64,000 nt of DNA from Bacteroidales bacterium (GTDB lineage Bacteria > Bacteroidota > Bacteroidia > Bacteroidales > UBA932): assembly GCA_016286385.1 (NCBI GenBank), contig JAEESO010000004.1, forward strand, positions 62,001 through 126,000. The letters are read 5' to 3'. A program made the translations under genes and the position numbers. Below the pieces are notes generated by a model, which was not told where the DNA came from, did not search any database, and saw only the letters and a list, made by a program, of their open reading frames with translations. The stretch's first letter is position 1. Every line of letters starts with the position of its first letter. Positions 10,150 to 17,876 of this stretch are shown in pieces.

Positions 10150-11286
10150 ATGAAAAGAATTTTATCCGTAATTGTACTTGGCGTAGCGTTTGCCGCCGCC
10201 CTTCAGGCCCAGGAACTTACAAACTTTGCTTTCTGGGGCCAGAAACCCATCATCTCCCCGGAGATCCAGAACGACTCCGTGACCTTCCGCCTCAAGGCCG
10301 ATTATGCCACGGTCGTAAAACTCAGCGGATCCTGGATGCCCAATCCCTGGACCGGTACCATTGACATGAAGCGTGGTGAGAACTGCGTGTGGGAAGTCAA
10401 GATCCCTCTTCCCGCACCTGAGATCTACACCTACAACTTCGTTGTGGACGGAGTTTCCGTGAATGACCCCCAGAACGTGCTTGTACAGCGTGACGGTACC
10501 CGTTACCTGCCAATGCTCCTTGTTCCCGGAGAGCGCACTGAAAACTACGGTGAGGCCACTCAGCACGGTACGGTAAGCCATCCCTGGTACGACAGCAAGA
10601 TCCTTGGAATGAGCCGGAGGCTTACCGTCTACACTCCTTACGGCTATGAGGCCAATCCCAAAAAGAAGTATCCAGTGCTTTACCTCCTTCACGGCGCAGG
10701 CGGTGACGAGGAAGCCTGGATTTCCATGGGACGTACCGCCCAGATTCTGGATAACCTCATTGAGAAGGGCCTTGCAGAGCCCATGATCGTGGTTATGCCC
10801 AACGGCAACCCCGGTCAGGCGGCTGCACGCACCCTCAATATCCCCGAGAAGCCCTATGACTGGCGTGATCCCGCAAACCGTGACCTCTATGTGAAGAGCC
10901 TCTGCACGGAGATAGTCCCTTTCATCGAGAAGAACTTCCGCGCTGTGGCTAAGCCCGCATCCCGCGCAATCGCCGGTCTTTCAATGGGAGGCGGCCATAC
11001 CATTTCCGCATCCATCATGTATCCGGAGATGTTTGACTACATCTGCCCACTGTCAGCTGCCGGTTCTGCCACTCCTGAGCAGATTGCAGCCCTCAAGAAG
11101 GCCGGAGTCAAGCTCTATTTCCTGGCCTGCGGCAACACCGACTTCCTGTTCAAGGGTGCGGAGGAAATGCACGTCAAACTGCTTGAGCAGGGTCTGGAGC
11201 ACGAGTACTTTGTCTCCGAAGGCGGTCACGTGTGGTCCAACTGGCGCCTGTACCTTAATACCTTTGCCAGGAAACTCTTCAAGTAG
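10150..11286 (+). CDS. CBM48-CE1 esterase, copy 2
   Basis: The 378-residue secreted protein has a Sec signal peptide ending near LQAQ and no lipobox. An N-terminal CBM48-like beta-sandwich (about 30-120, with VVKLSGSWMPNPW and YTYNFVVDGVSVNDP) precedes a CE1 esterase domain. Visible catalytic residues are Ser278 in G-L-S-M-G-G, Asp331 in GNTDF and His360 in GGHVW. It contains LLHGAGGDEEAW near the oxyanion hole. It is closely related to the 6685 product, more so than to the 11314 product, and probably arose by duplication. Expected activity is hydrolysis of feruloyl or acetyl esters on xylan side chains, based on characterised CBM48-CE1 feruloyl esterases of Bacteroidota. Confidence 0.9.
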   Translation: MKRILSVIVLGVAFAAALQAQELTNFAFWGQKPIISPEIQNDSVTFRLKADYATVVKLSGSWMPNPWTGTIDMKRGENCVWEVKIPLPAPEIYTYNFVVDGVSVNDPQNVLVQRDGTRYLPMLLVPGERTENYGEATQHGTVSHPWYDSKILGMSRRLTVYTPYGYEANPKKKYPVLYLLHGAGGDEEAWISMGRTAQILDNLIEKGLAEPMIVVMPNGNPGQAAARTLNIPEKPYDWRDPANRDLYVKSLCTEIVPFIEKNFRAVAKPASRAIAGLSMGGGHTISASIMYPEMFDYICPLSAAGSATPEQIAALKKAGVKLYFLACGNTDFLFKGAEEMHVKLLEQGLEHEYFVSEGGHVWSNWRLYLNTFARKLFK

Positions 11287-11313
11287 CCCGGTTATTCAGT
11301 AATTCGTCAAGTT

Positions 11314-12405
11314 ATGAAAAAAGCAGCCGTCATAGCCCTTCTTCTCTCATCTGCCTTATCACTCCAGGCCCAGGGCTGGTTCCGCACTCCCACACCCAAC
11401 GACACCCTCCAGTCTGTCCGCGTACAGCCGGACGGAAAGGTCCTTTTCCAGATTTACGCCCCCAAGGCTTCGCAGGTATCCGTTACCGGAGACCTTCCCT
11501 GGGACAGGCCGGTGAAGTTCGTAAAGCAGGAAAACGGTGTCTGGCAGGGCCTCCTGGAAGGTCTTGGTGACGGCTGCTTCCGCTACAGTTTCCTTGTGGA
11601 CGAAGTGAGGGTGCAGGACCCCAAGGCCCCGCTGTCGGCCGAACAGGCGTCGGTCCTGACCAAGGGCCCCGGCTACATCAAGGATGTTCCTCACGGGGCA
11701 GTGGCGCAGCGCTGGTACTGGTCCAAGACCCTTGGATGCATGCGCCGTATGCACGTGTGGACTCCTGCCGGATATGAAAAATCGGCCCAGGAACTGCCCG
11801 TCCTCTATCTCATCCACGGTGGCGGAGACAATGACGCCTCCTGGCCGGGCGTAGGTGCCGCAGGCTGGATCCTGGATAATCTCCTCTCCGAAGGGAAAAT
11901 GCTCCCTATGGTGGTTGTAATGCCCAACGGAACCATCCAGACCGATGATATGATGGGGGAGGTGCCGCTATTCGGAGAGGATATGGTTTCCAGCATCATA
12001 CCCTTTGTGGAAGCCAATTACAGGGTTCTCACGGACCGTGACCACCGCGCCATGGCCGGTCTTTCGATGGGCGGTATGGAAACCATCGAGACCTGCTTCA
12101 GGAATCCGGAACTCTTCTCCTATGTTTGGGTGCTCAGTTCCAGTTTCTCTCCCGGCAGGCAGAAGGAATATGTGGCCGATATAAGGCTCAAGGAGATAGC
12201 CCCTGACCTCAACCGCAATTTCAAGGTTCTCTGTTTTACCCAGGGCGGCCCGGCGGATATTGCCTACCGTAACTGCCAGGAAGCCCTCGGGTATCTCATG
12301 GAAGCGGGTGTACGGTTCAGTTATATTGAAAACTCTGAGGCCGGCCACAGCTGGACCACATGGCGTGAAGATCTTCAAACTCTGGCCCCAACTCTGTTCC
12401 GTTAG
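11314..12405 (+). CDS. CBM48-CE1 esterase, copy 3 (divergent)
   Basis: The 363-residue secreted protein has signal peptide MKKAAVIALLLSSALSLQAQ, a CBM48-like N-terminal domain (about 25-115, VTGDLPWDRPVKFV) and a CE1 esterase domain with LIHGGGDNDASWPG. The probable triad is Ser251 in G-L-S-M-G-G, Asp315 in QGGPADIA and His345 in AGHSW. The acid-residue loop differs from the G-x-T-D-F form in the two paralogues, which suggests a different pocket. It is the last gene of the polysaccharide locus. A 53-base gap with its own promoter separates it from trkA. No terminator hairpin is obvious after it. Confidence 0.87.
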   Translation: MKKAAVIALLLSSALSLQAQGWFRTPTPNDTLQSVRVQPDGKVLFQIYAPKASQVSVTGDLPWDRPVKFVKQENGVWQGLLEGLGDGCFRYSFLVDEVRVQDPKAPLSAEQASVLTKGPGYIKDVPHGAVAQRWYWSKTLGCMRRMHVWTPAGYEKSAQELPVLYLIHGGGDNDASWPGVGAAGWILDNLLSEGKMLPMVVVMPNGTIQTDDMMGEVPLFGEDMVSSIIPFVEANYRVLTDRDHRAMAGLSMGGMETIETCFRNPELFSYVWVLSSSFSPGRQKEYVADIRLKEIAPDLNRNFKVLCFTQGGPADIAYRNCQEALGYLMEAGVRFSYIENSEAGHSWTTWREDLQTLAPTLFR

Positions 12406-12427
12406 TACGGTTTTCACCAAAAAAGCG

Positions 12428-12435
12428 TATATTTG
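12428..12435 (+). promoter_or_regulatory. Predicted -7 box for trkA
   Basis: TATATTTG matches the Bacteroidota sigma-70 -7 consensus TAnnTTTG and ends 23 bases before the trkA ATG. I see no good -33 TTTG at the usual distance. Confidence 0.55.
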
Positions 12436-12458
12436 CATCAAATATATAGCTTAACGGT

Positions 12459-13826
12459 ATGAAAATCATCATCGAAGGAGCCGGACAGGTGGGAGCGCAC
12501 CTTGCAAAGATGCTCTCCAACGAGTCCAACGAAATAACGGTCATAGACCCGGATCCGGAGCGCATCCGTTCCCTGAGCCAGACCGCCGACGTAGCCACCA
12601 TCCTTGGCGGACCGTCGTCAATTCCGGATCTGAAAGAAGCCGGAGCGGCATCGGCCGATCTTTTCATAGCCGTGAACCCTCTCCAGCCCCAGAGCGTGAA
12701 CATAGTGAGCGCCCTTCTGGCCAAGAAACTGGGCACCAGGCGCGTTGTGGCCCGCGTGGACGACGAAGACTTCCTGTCCCCGGAAAACAAACTTCTTTTC
12801 AAGGATATGGGCCTTGATATGATGTTCTTCCCGGAAAAGAGCGCCTCCGACGAAGTTGACGATATGCTCCGCTCCACGGCCTCCACGGACACTCTTGATT
12901 TTGCACGCGGAAAACTCCAGCTTGGCGTATTCAAACTGGACGACGATTCCCCGCTTCTGGATATGACGGTGGCGGAATTCTCCCAGGCCATAACCGAACT
13001 TCCCAACGGGGCCGAATTCCGCATTGTAGCTATCTCCAGGGGTAATTCCACAATCATTCCAAAGTTTGATTCCACCTTCAAGCCCGGAGATTACCTTTAC
13101 ATTATCAGCTGCCGTGACGGCATGCCGGCCCTCATGAAGTATCTTGGCAAGGACAAGCTTGAGATCCGCCGCGTACTCATACTCGGAGGAAGTGAAATCG
13201 GCCAGATGGTAGCAGCCCGCCTTGCCGCAAGGAAGATTGACGACATCAAGATAATTGACATAGACCCCAAGCACTGCAGGCATCTTTCGGAGGTTCTCCC
13301 GGACAGCGTTTCCGTTGCCTGCGGAGACGTCCGCAATGCAGATTTCCTGAAGGAAGAGGGAATGAATTCATATCACGCTGTCCTTGCATTCACGGGCAGC
13401 GACGAAACAAACATCCTCTCCTGCGTGGTTGCAAAGAAGATGGGCGTTTCCCGCGTCATCGCTCAGGTTGAGAACCTGGAGTACATACGCCTGGCGGAGG
13501 ATATGGGCGTGGACAGCGTCATCAATAAAAAACTCATAACAGCAAGCCGCATCTTCAAGTTCACCCTCAGTGACAAGGTGCGTTCCGTGCGCTACGTGAG
13601 CGGCACTGATGCGGAGGTGCTTGAGTACACCGCCGCCCCCGGTTCCCGCATCACCAAAAAGCCCCTCAAGGACATAGAATTCCCGGCCGATGCAATCATC
13701 GGCGGCATAATCCGCGGCGGAGACAGTTTCATCGCCGTGGGAAGCACCCACATAGAGGCCTACGACCGCGTTGCGGTATTCGCCCTCCCGGATGCCGTAA
13801 AGGAAGTTGACAAGTTCTTCAGATAG
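12459..13826 (+). CDS. trkA: Trk potassium uptake system peripheral NAD-binding protein TrkA
   Basis: The 455-residue cytoplasmic protein has two tandem RCK units, the standard TrkA layout. The first Rossmann fold begins at once (MKIIIEGAGQVGAHLAKML, G-x-G-x-x-G) and the second near residue 229 (RVLILGGSEIGQMVAARLA). Each is followed by a TrkA-C ligand-binding domain (about 140-220 and 370-455). TrkA gates the TrkH/TrkG potassium channel in response to nucleotides. No trkH lies next to it in this window; the following gene is on the opposite strand only 6 bases away. The partner channel is presumably encoded elsewhere. Length and domain order agree with the family. Confidence 0.94.
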   Translation: MKIIIEGAGQVGAHLAKMLSNESNEITVIDPDPERIRSLSQTADVATILGGPSSIPDLKEAGAASADLFIAVNPLQPQSVNIVSALLAKKLGTRRVVARVDDEDFLSPENKLLFKDMGLDMMFFPEKSASDEVDDMLRSTASTDTLDFARGKLQLGVFKLDDDSPLLDMTVAEFSQAITELPNGAEFRIVAISRGNSTIIPKFDSTFKPGDYLYIISCRDGMPALMKYLGKDKLEIRRVLILGGSEIGQMVAARLAARKIDDIKIIDIDPKHCRHLSEVLPDSVSVACGDVRNADFLKEEGMNSYHAVLAFTGSDETNILSCVVAKKMGVSRVIAQVENLEYIRLAEDMGVDSVINKKLITASRIFKFTLSDKVRSVRYVSGTDAEVLEYTAAPGSRITKKPLKDIEFPADAIIGGIIRGGDSFIAVGSTHIEAYDRVAVFALPDAVKEVDKFFR

Positions 13827-13832
13827 GTTTTC

Positions 13833-14711
13833 TCAGAAGCAGTAACCGGTTCCAATCCGGATTCCGTCGAAGGGATAGTTCTTGAAGCCGTGGGTGTACT
13901 GGACAAACGGACGCCAGCGGCCGGCGTTGCCGTCCAGCCTCATGCGGATGCGGCGGGGGCGGTCCCCGTCATTCTCCCAGCCGATGTAGCCGGAATAATC
14001 GGCCATAAATGTGAAGCCCCAGGTGGAGATGCTTGCAAAAAGGCCGTACTGGACAGCGTCGTTCTGCCTTGCCGTTCCGTCCTGCCAGCAGAGGAAACCG
14101 CCGCTTAGGCCAGCCCTGATTTCCATCACATAGCTATACTGGAAGGCCCTTGACCAGGCAATGGTGCCGTCAAAGAAATAGCCGCCGCAGTCATAGTAGC
14201 GCGCCTGCTCAAACGTATTTCCCATGGCCGATTTAAGGACGGCCCTCAGGAGGATATCCGGTTTCAGGGTGTTGGGCTTTCCGACCAGCACCTGGATGTT
14301 TGTACCAACATAAAGATCCCCAGAGTCCCAACTCTTTTTCTGGCTTCTGGCATCTCCTATGCGCCTGTAATCTGCTACTGCATCTGAGTATGACCAGTGT
14401 TCCACGAATGGCCCCCATACTTCAATGCTGGCGCGCTTGGTCCAGAGGGGGAAGTGAAGGCGGATAAAGCCGTCCCAGGTGTGGTCATTGCCGTCTGCCA
14501 CGCGGCCTTTCCAGTAATCGGCAGCAAGCTCAGCGTAGATGTAGGGCTTGATGCGGCCGTCCGACATATCCGGCACGGGGAATGCGTTGGGGCCGAAGTA
14601 TTCCGGAGAAACCATAGTGGGCTCCGAGAAATCTGGGGCCACAATTGGAGTTTGGGCGCTTAATATGTTTGCGGCAAAAAGTGCCGATAAAATGATTATT
14701 AACCGTTTCAT
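13833..14711 (-). CDS. Hypothetical outer membrane beta-barrel protein
   Basis: The 292-residue protein has a Sec signal peptide (MKRLIIILSALFAANILSAQ) and alternating polar/aromatic strands throughout (for example IKPYIYAELAADYW, WDGFIRLHFPLW, YGLFASISTWGFTFMADYSGY). It ends in TGYCF, with the C-terminal Phe typical of outer membrane barrels. I do not recognise a family with certainty. The composition suggests a 10-14 strand barrel, perhaps a porin-like or structural protein. It converges on trkA with a 6-base gap and diverges from the M48 protease gene. The predicted -7 box is only four bases upstream of the ATG, so its mRNA may be leaderless. Confidence 0.7.
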   Translation of the reverse strand: MKRLIIILSALFAANILSAQTPIVAPDFSEPTMVSPEYFGPNAFPVPDMSDGRIKPYIYAELAADYWKGRVADGNDHTWDGFIRLHFPLWTKRASIEVWGPFVEHWSYSDAVADYRRIGDARSQKKSWDSGDLYVGTNIQVLVGKPNTLKPDILLRAVLKSAMGNTFEQARYYDCGGYFFDGTIAWSRAFQYSYVMEIRAGLSGGFLCWQDGTARQNDAVQYGLFASISTWGFTFMADYSGYIGWENDGDRPRRIRMRLDGNAGRWRPFVQYTHGFKNYPFDGIRIGTGYCF

Positions 14712-14715
14712 AACG

Positions 14716-14723
14716 CAAATATA
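14716..14723 (-). promoter_or_regulatory. Predicted -7 box for the 13833-14711 barrel gene
   Basis: On the minus strand the sequence reads TATATTTG, a full match to TAnnTTTG. Only four bases separate the box from the ATG, which places the start of transcription at or next to the start codon. Confidence 0.55.
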
Positions 14724-14724
14724 A

Positions 14725-14746
14725 CACTTTCCCTTGCCGGAAAGTG
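14725..14746. promoter_or_regulatory. Operator-like inverted repeat between divergent promoters
   Basis: Perfect 8-base arms CACTTTCC and GGAAAGTG flank a 6-base spacer. The expected -33 regions of both divergent promoters (about 14743-14747) fall on its right arm, so a bound regulator could act on both genes. No regulator gene is adjacent. Confidence 0.4.
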
Positions 14747-14766
14747 CGTAAAGACAGATTTTTTTG

Positions 14767-14774
14767 TAAATTTG
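14767..14774 (+). promoter_or_regulatory. Predicted -7 box for the M48 lipoprotein protease gene
   Basis: TAAATTTG matches TAnnTTTG and ends 18 bases before the ATG at 14793. Confidence 0.5.
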
Positions 14775-14792
14775 TGCAAATTGATTCTTAGT

Positions 14793-15569
14793 ATGAAACG
14801 CTTACTTGTCATTGTTGCCGCGGCCCTTTCAATGGTTTCCTGCGCCGCACTCCAGAATGTTAACTCCCAGAGGCTTCTCCAGAGCGGAGCATATGCCGCC
14901 CAGGCACTTACGCTTCCAAAGGCCGATGTCCAGGCTTATGTGTCCCAGTACATCACCCAGCTGGACGCCCAGAGCGCAGTGCTCCCGGCAACGGACCCTT
15001 ATACCAAGAGGCTTAATAACCTTGTTGGAAAGCTCACCCACATCGGAGACCAGCCCCTCAACTACAAGGTTTACAGGAACCCGGAGGTTAACGCATTTGC
15101 CTGCGCAGACGGTTCTGTACGCGTTTATACGGGCATCATGGACCTCATGACGGATGAAGAACTTCTCACGGTTATCGGCCATGAAATTGGTCACGTTGCA
15201 CTGGAGCACACTTATCAGCAGATGCGCCGGAGTCTCCTTACAAGCGCCGCCTTCGAGGGCCTTGCCGCAACATCAGACAAGGTTGCAGCCCTCACGGACT
15301 CCCAGCTTGGCGCCATCGGCCAGGCCATGATTGAGGCCCATTATTCAAAGAAGCAGGAGAGTGAGGCCGATGAATTCAGCTATTCCTTCCTTGTTGCAGC
15401 AAAGCGCAATCCCTGGACCATGGTTCAGGCCTTTGAGAAGCTTCAGAAATCATCAGGAGGATCTGTGAGCGGCCCGGTGAGCAACCTCTTCTCTACTCAT
15501 CCGGATGTTGCAACCCGCATAAAGACAATATCGGCAAAATGTGAAGCAGACGGCTTCAAACGCCCCTAG
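14793..15569 (+). CDS. M48 family zinc metalloprotease lipoprotein (LoiP/BepA-like)
   Basis: The protein has 258 residues from the ATG at 14793. An upstream in-frame TTG lies inside the promoter box and is rejected. A lipoprotein signal (M-V-S-C, Cys17) precedes an M48 peptidase domain with the zinc motif H-E-I-G-H (His130, Glu131, His134) and a downstream Glu in SEADEFSY as probable third ligand. Family members such as LoiP and BepA act in the periplasm on misfolded outer membrane proteins, and a quality-control role is inferred here. Its last four bases overlap the last four bases of the convergent glycosyltransferase gene, so the two stop codons interlock. Confidence 0.92.
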   Translation: MKRLLVIVAAALSMVSCAALQNVNSQRLLQSGAYAAQALTLPKADVQAYVSQYITQLDAQSAVLPATDPYTKRLNNLVGKLTHIGDQPLNYKVYRNPEVNAFACADGSVRVYTGIMDLMTDEELLTVIGHEIGHVALEHTYQQMRRSLLTSAAFEGLAATSDKVAALTDSQLGAIGQAMIEAHYSKKQESEADEFSYSFLVAAKRNPWTMVQAFEKLQKSSGGSVSGPVSNLFSTHPDVATRIKTISAKCEADGFKRP

Positions 15570-16549
15570 AACAGGCCTTTAGGAACAATCCAGCCTTTAT
15601 ATAGGCCTATAGGTTTATGACGCTCCGCGGGAATCTCCCCGGGGCGTCTTAGTTTTCGGTACTCCCTGTGAGCCTGGACAACCGCGTCAAAGAAACTCTT
15701 CCTTCCCGTAAATAGATATACAAGGGCCGATAATCCGTCAAGGCACATACGCGTAAGTATGCGAAGGCGGGCCCTGAAACGCGAATTGAGCGTTGCGGGA
15801 AGGTTGTTCTCCAGCAACAACAGGTTATTGCGGAAATTCAGCCTTAACTTGAAAGGGGACTCGTTGGGGAGGGTGCCGCCACCAATGTGATAGACGAAGG
15901 ACTGAGGCACCATGGTCACTTTCCAGCCCCTCAGCTGCATCCTCCAGCAAAGGTCTATCTCCTCCATATGGGCAAAGAAGCGGTCGTCCAGGCCTCCAAG
16001 GGCATTCCATACATCGGCCCGGACCATAAGGCAGGCGCCGGAGCACCAGAGGACATCGGCCGGAGAGTCATACTGCCCGTGGTCCTTCTCCACCTTCTGC
16101 ATTATGCGGCCGCGGCAGAAAGGATAGCCGTAACGGTCAAGAAGGCCGCCCGCCGCGCCGGCGTACTCAAAGGTGTCACGCTCATTGAAGGATATTAGCT
16201 TGGGCCCGCAGGCGCCGCAATCCGGATGGCTGTCCATCCACTCCTGGAGCACTCTGAGCCAGTGGGAAGGAACCTCTACGTCCGAGTTTATCAGGACGTA
16301 ATACTGGGCCTGGACCTGCTCCAGGGCGCGGTTGTATCCTCCCGTGAAGCCGTAGTTCTCTGAAAGTGCAATTGTGCGGATGGAAGGAAACTCCCCGGCC
16401 ATCATCTCAAGGGAGCCGTCATGGGATGCGTTGTCGGCCACAATTACCTCTGCGTCAAGGCCATCGCAGGATGCAATGAGCCCCGGCAGGAAGCGCTTCA
16501 GGTACTCCCTGGTGTTGTAATTCAGTATGACAACCGCAGTTTTAAGCAC
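15566..16549 (-). CDS. GT2 family glycosyltransferase (rhamnosyltransferase-like)
   Basis: The 327-residue family 2 glycosyltransferase has a GT-A fold. Residues 1-230 hold the nucleotide-sugar binding start AVVILNYNTREYL, the DNASHDGS segment and the N-S-D-V-E acid cluster that stands in for DxD. FAHMEEIDLCWRMQLRGWKV is the conserved acceptor-site region. A basic C-terminal helix region (about 250-327) may associate with the membrane. It resembles rhamnosyl- or galactofuranosyl-type transferases acting on cell-surface polysaccharide. The start codon overlaps the end of tldE by 8 bases, so it is likely the last gene of a four-gene operon. The sugar and acceptor cannot be inferred. Confidence 0.88.
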   Translation of the reverse strand: MLKTAVVILNYNTREYLKRFLPGLIASCDGLDAEVIVADNASHDGSLEMMAGEFPSIRTIALSENYGFTGGYNRALEQVQAQYYVLINSDVEVPSHWLRVLQEWMDSHPDCGACGPKLISFNERDTFEYAGAAGGLLDRYGYPFCRGRIMQKVEKDHGQYDSPADVLWCSGACLMVRADVWNALGGLDDRFFAHMEEIDLCWRMQLRGWKVTMVPQSFVYHIGGGTLPNESPFKLRLNFRNNLLLLENNLPATLNSRFRARLRILTRMCLDGLSALVYLFTGRKSFFDAVVQAHREYRKLRRPGEIPAERHKPIGLYKGWIVPKGLF

Positions 16550-17876
16550 TGAAAGAAACGTCTTTGAAGGCCAGGGTAGGGATTAGTTTGGACATGCAGG
16601 GGCGGGCGTCCTGGGCCGTAGCTACAAGGTTGTTCCACAGGGATATGAAATCTCCGGTTATGAGCATTTCCCTTACAGGATGCACCTTCTTTCCGCCGCG
16701 GATGAGGAAGCCCTCGATGCCGTAGGAGAAGTTTCCGGTAGCGGCATTGGAATTGCCTCCGTTGAAGCCCGTGACAAGGATGCCGTCTCCAATCTTCCGG
16801 AGGAGTTCCTCCTGGGTAATGCAGTCTCCAACAGGCATCAGTTTCACCCTTGTGGCATCTTCTATGGTGGGCTCCATGCCCATCTTATGGCCGATATACG
16901 TGTTTATGAAGAAGGTTTTCACAACGCCGTTCTCAATGACGGGAAGGTCCCTTGTTGCAACGCCCTCGCTGTCAAAGAGGCGGCAGCCGGTTTCTCCGTG
17001 AACGCGGGGAAGATCAATGATGGAGAGACTCTCCGGGAAGATCTTCTTCCCCAGTTTATCGGCAAGGAAAGAATTTTTCTGCTGCACTGAAAACCCTCCA
17101 AGGGCATTCAGAAGGGGAGTGACCAGTTTTCCGGCGCACTCGGAGTCCACTATGAGGTTTGTGCGGCAGCTGTCAATCTCAACGGGGAAAAGGGCGGCCG
17201 ATGCGCGCTTGATGGCGGTTTTTGAGCAGGTGTCCAGTTTGAGGTCCTTTAGATGTGGAGCTGCATCCCACCAGAAATTTGAGTAGTGGTTGCCGTGTGC
17301 GTCCTCCACGGTGGCTTCATAGCCAATCTCGAATGAAGTTTCCGTATGGCGGGCCATCAGGCCCTGGGAGTCTATGGTGATGCTGTCAAAGAGGCTGTCG
17401 GAGTACTCTCCTTCCTCGGCAATCACGGTAAAACCGTTTTCCACCTCTTCCTTCCTTGACCAGAAGGAGGAGGATAGCGCCATTTCTTTCCTCCGGGCCG
17501 ATGTGAGCTCCTCATAGGAAGGGTCATAGAGCCCCAGTTCCATTCCAGTGACGGCATCCTTTACAAGGCGTGCGGGATCCGGAAGACTCCGGTTTTCATC
17601 CGGCTCCAACATCCTCACCGTATCTATGGAACTGCTGATGAAGGCCTTGAGCTCTTTCTCTTCCAGGCGGTTACTTGAGAAGGTCCCAAACCGGCCGTCC
17701 ACAAACAGCTGGAGCTGCAGGCTCTGGTCCAGGGCATAGGCGGTTTTGTCCACCTCCCCGTTCAGTATCCCCGTAAGATTCATCACGGATTTGCTGTATG
17801 TGAGGCGCACCTGCTGGGCACCCTCCTCCAGTGCAAATTCCAGCGTTTTATTTAACTCCTTGATATCCATCATCAC
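16542..17876 (-). CDS. tldE: Metalloprotease subunit TldE/PmbA
   Basis: The 444-residue protein belongs to the TldD/PmbA family. It has the C-terminal family signature around ETGCRLFDSEGVATRDLPVIENGVVKTF and NSNAATGNFSYGIEGFLIRGGK, and lacks the HExxxH motif found in its partner, as expected for TldE. In Escherichia coli TldD and TldE form a heterodimeric zinc protease that matures microcin B17 and helps degrade the CcdA antitoxin; unfolded peptides thread into the central cavity. The gene begins inside the last codons of tldD (overlap of 4 bases). Three adjacent Met codons offer alternative starts. Confidence 0.93.
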   Translation of the reverse strand: MMMDIKELNKTLEFALEEGAQQVRLTYSKSVMNLTGILNGEVDKTAYALDQSLQLQLFVDGRFGTFSSNRLEEKELKAFISSSIDTVRMLEPDENRSLPDPARLVKDAVTGMELGLYDPSYEELTSARRKEMALSSSFWSRKEEVENGFTVIAEEGEYSDSLFDSITIDSQGLMARHTETSFEIGYEATVEDAHGNHYSNFWWDAAPHLKDLKLDTCSKTAIKRASAALFPVEIDSCRTNLIVDSECAGKLVTPLLNALGGFSVQQKNSFLADKLGKKIFPESLSIIDLPRVHGETGCRLFDSEGVATRDLPVIENGVVKTFFINTYIGHKMGMEPTIEDATRVKLMPVGDCITQEELLRKIGDGILVTGFNGGNSNAATGNFSYGIEGFLIRGGKKVHPVREMLITGDFISLWNNLVATAQDARPCMSKLIPTLAFKDVSFSA

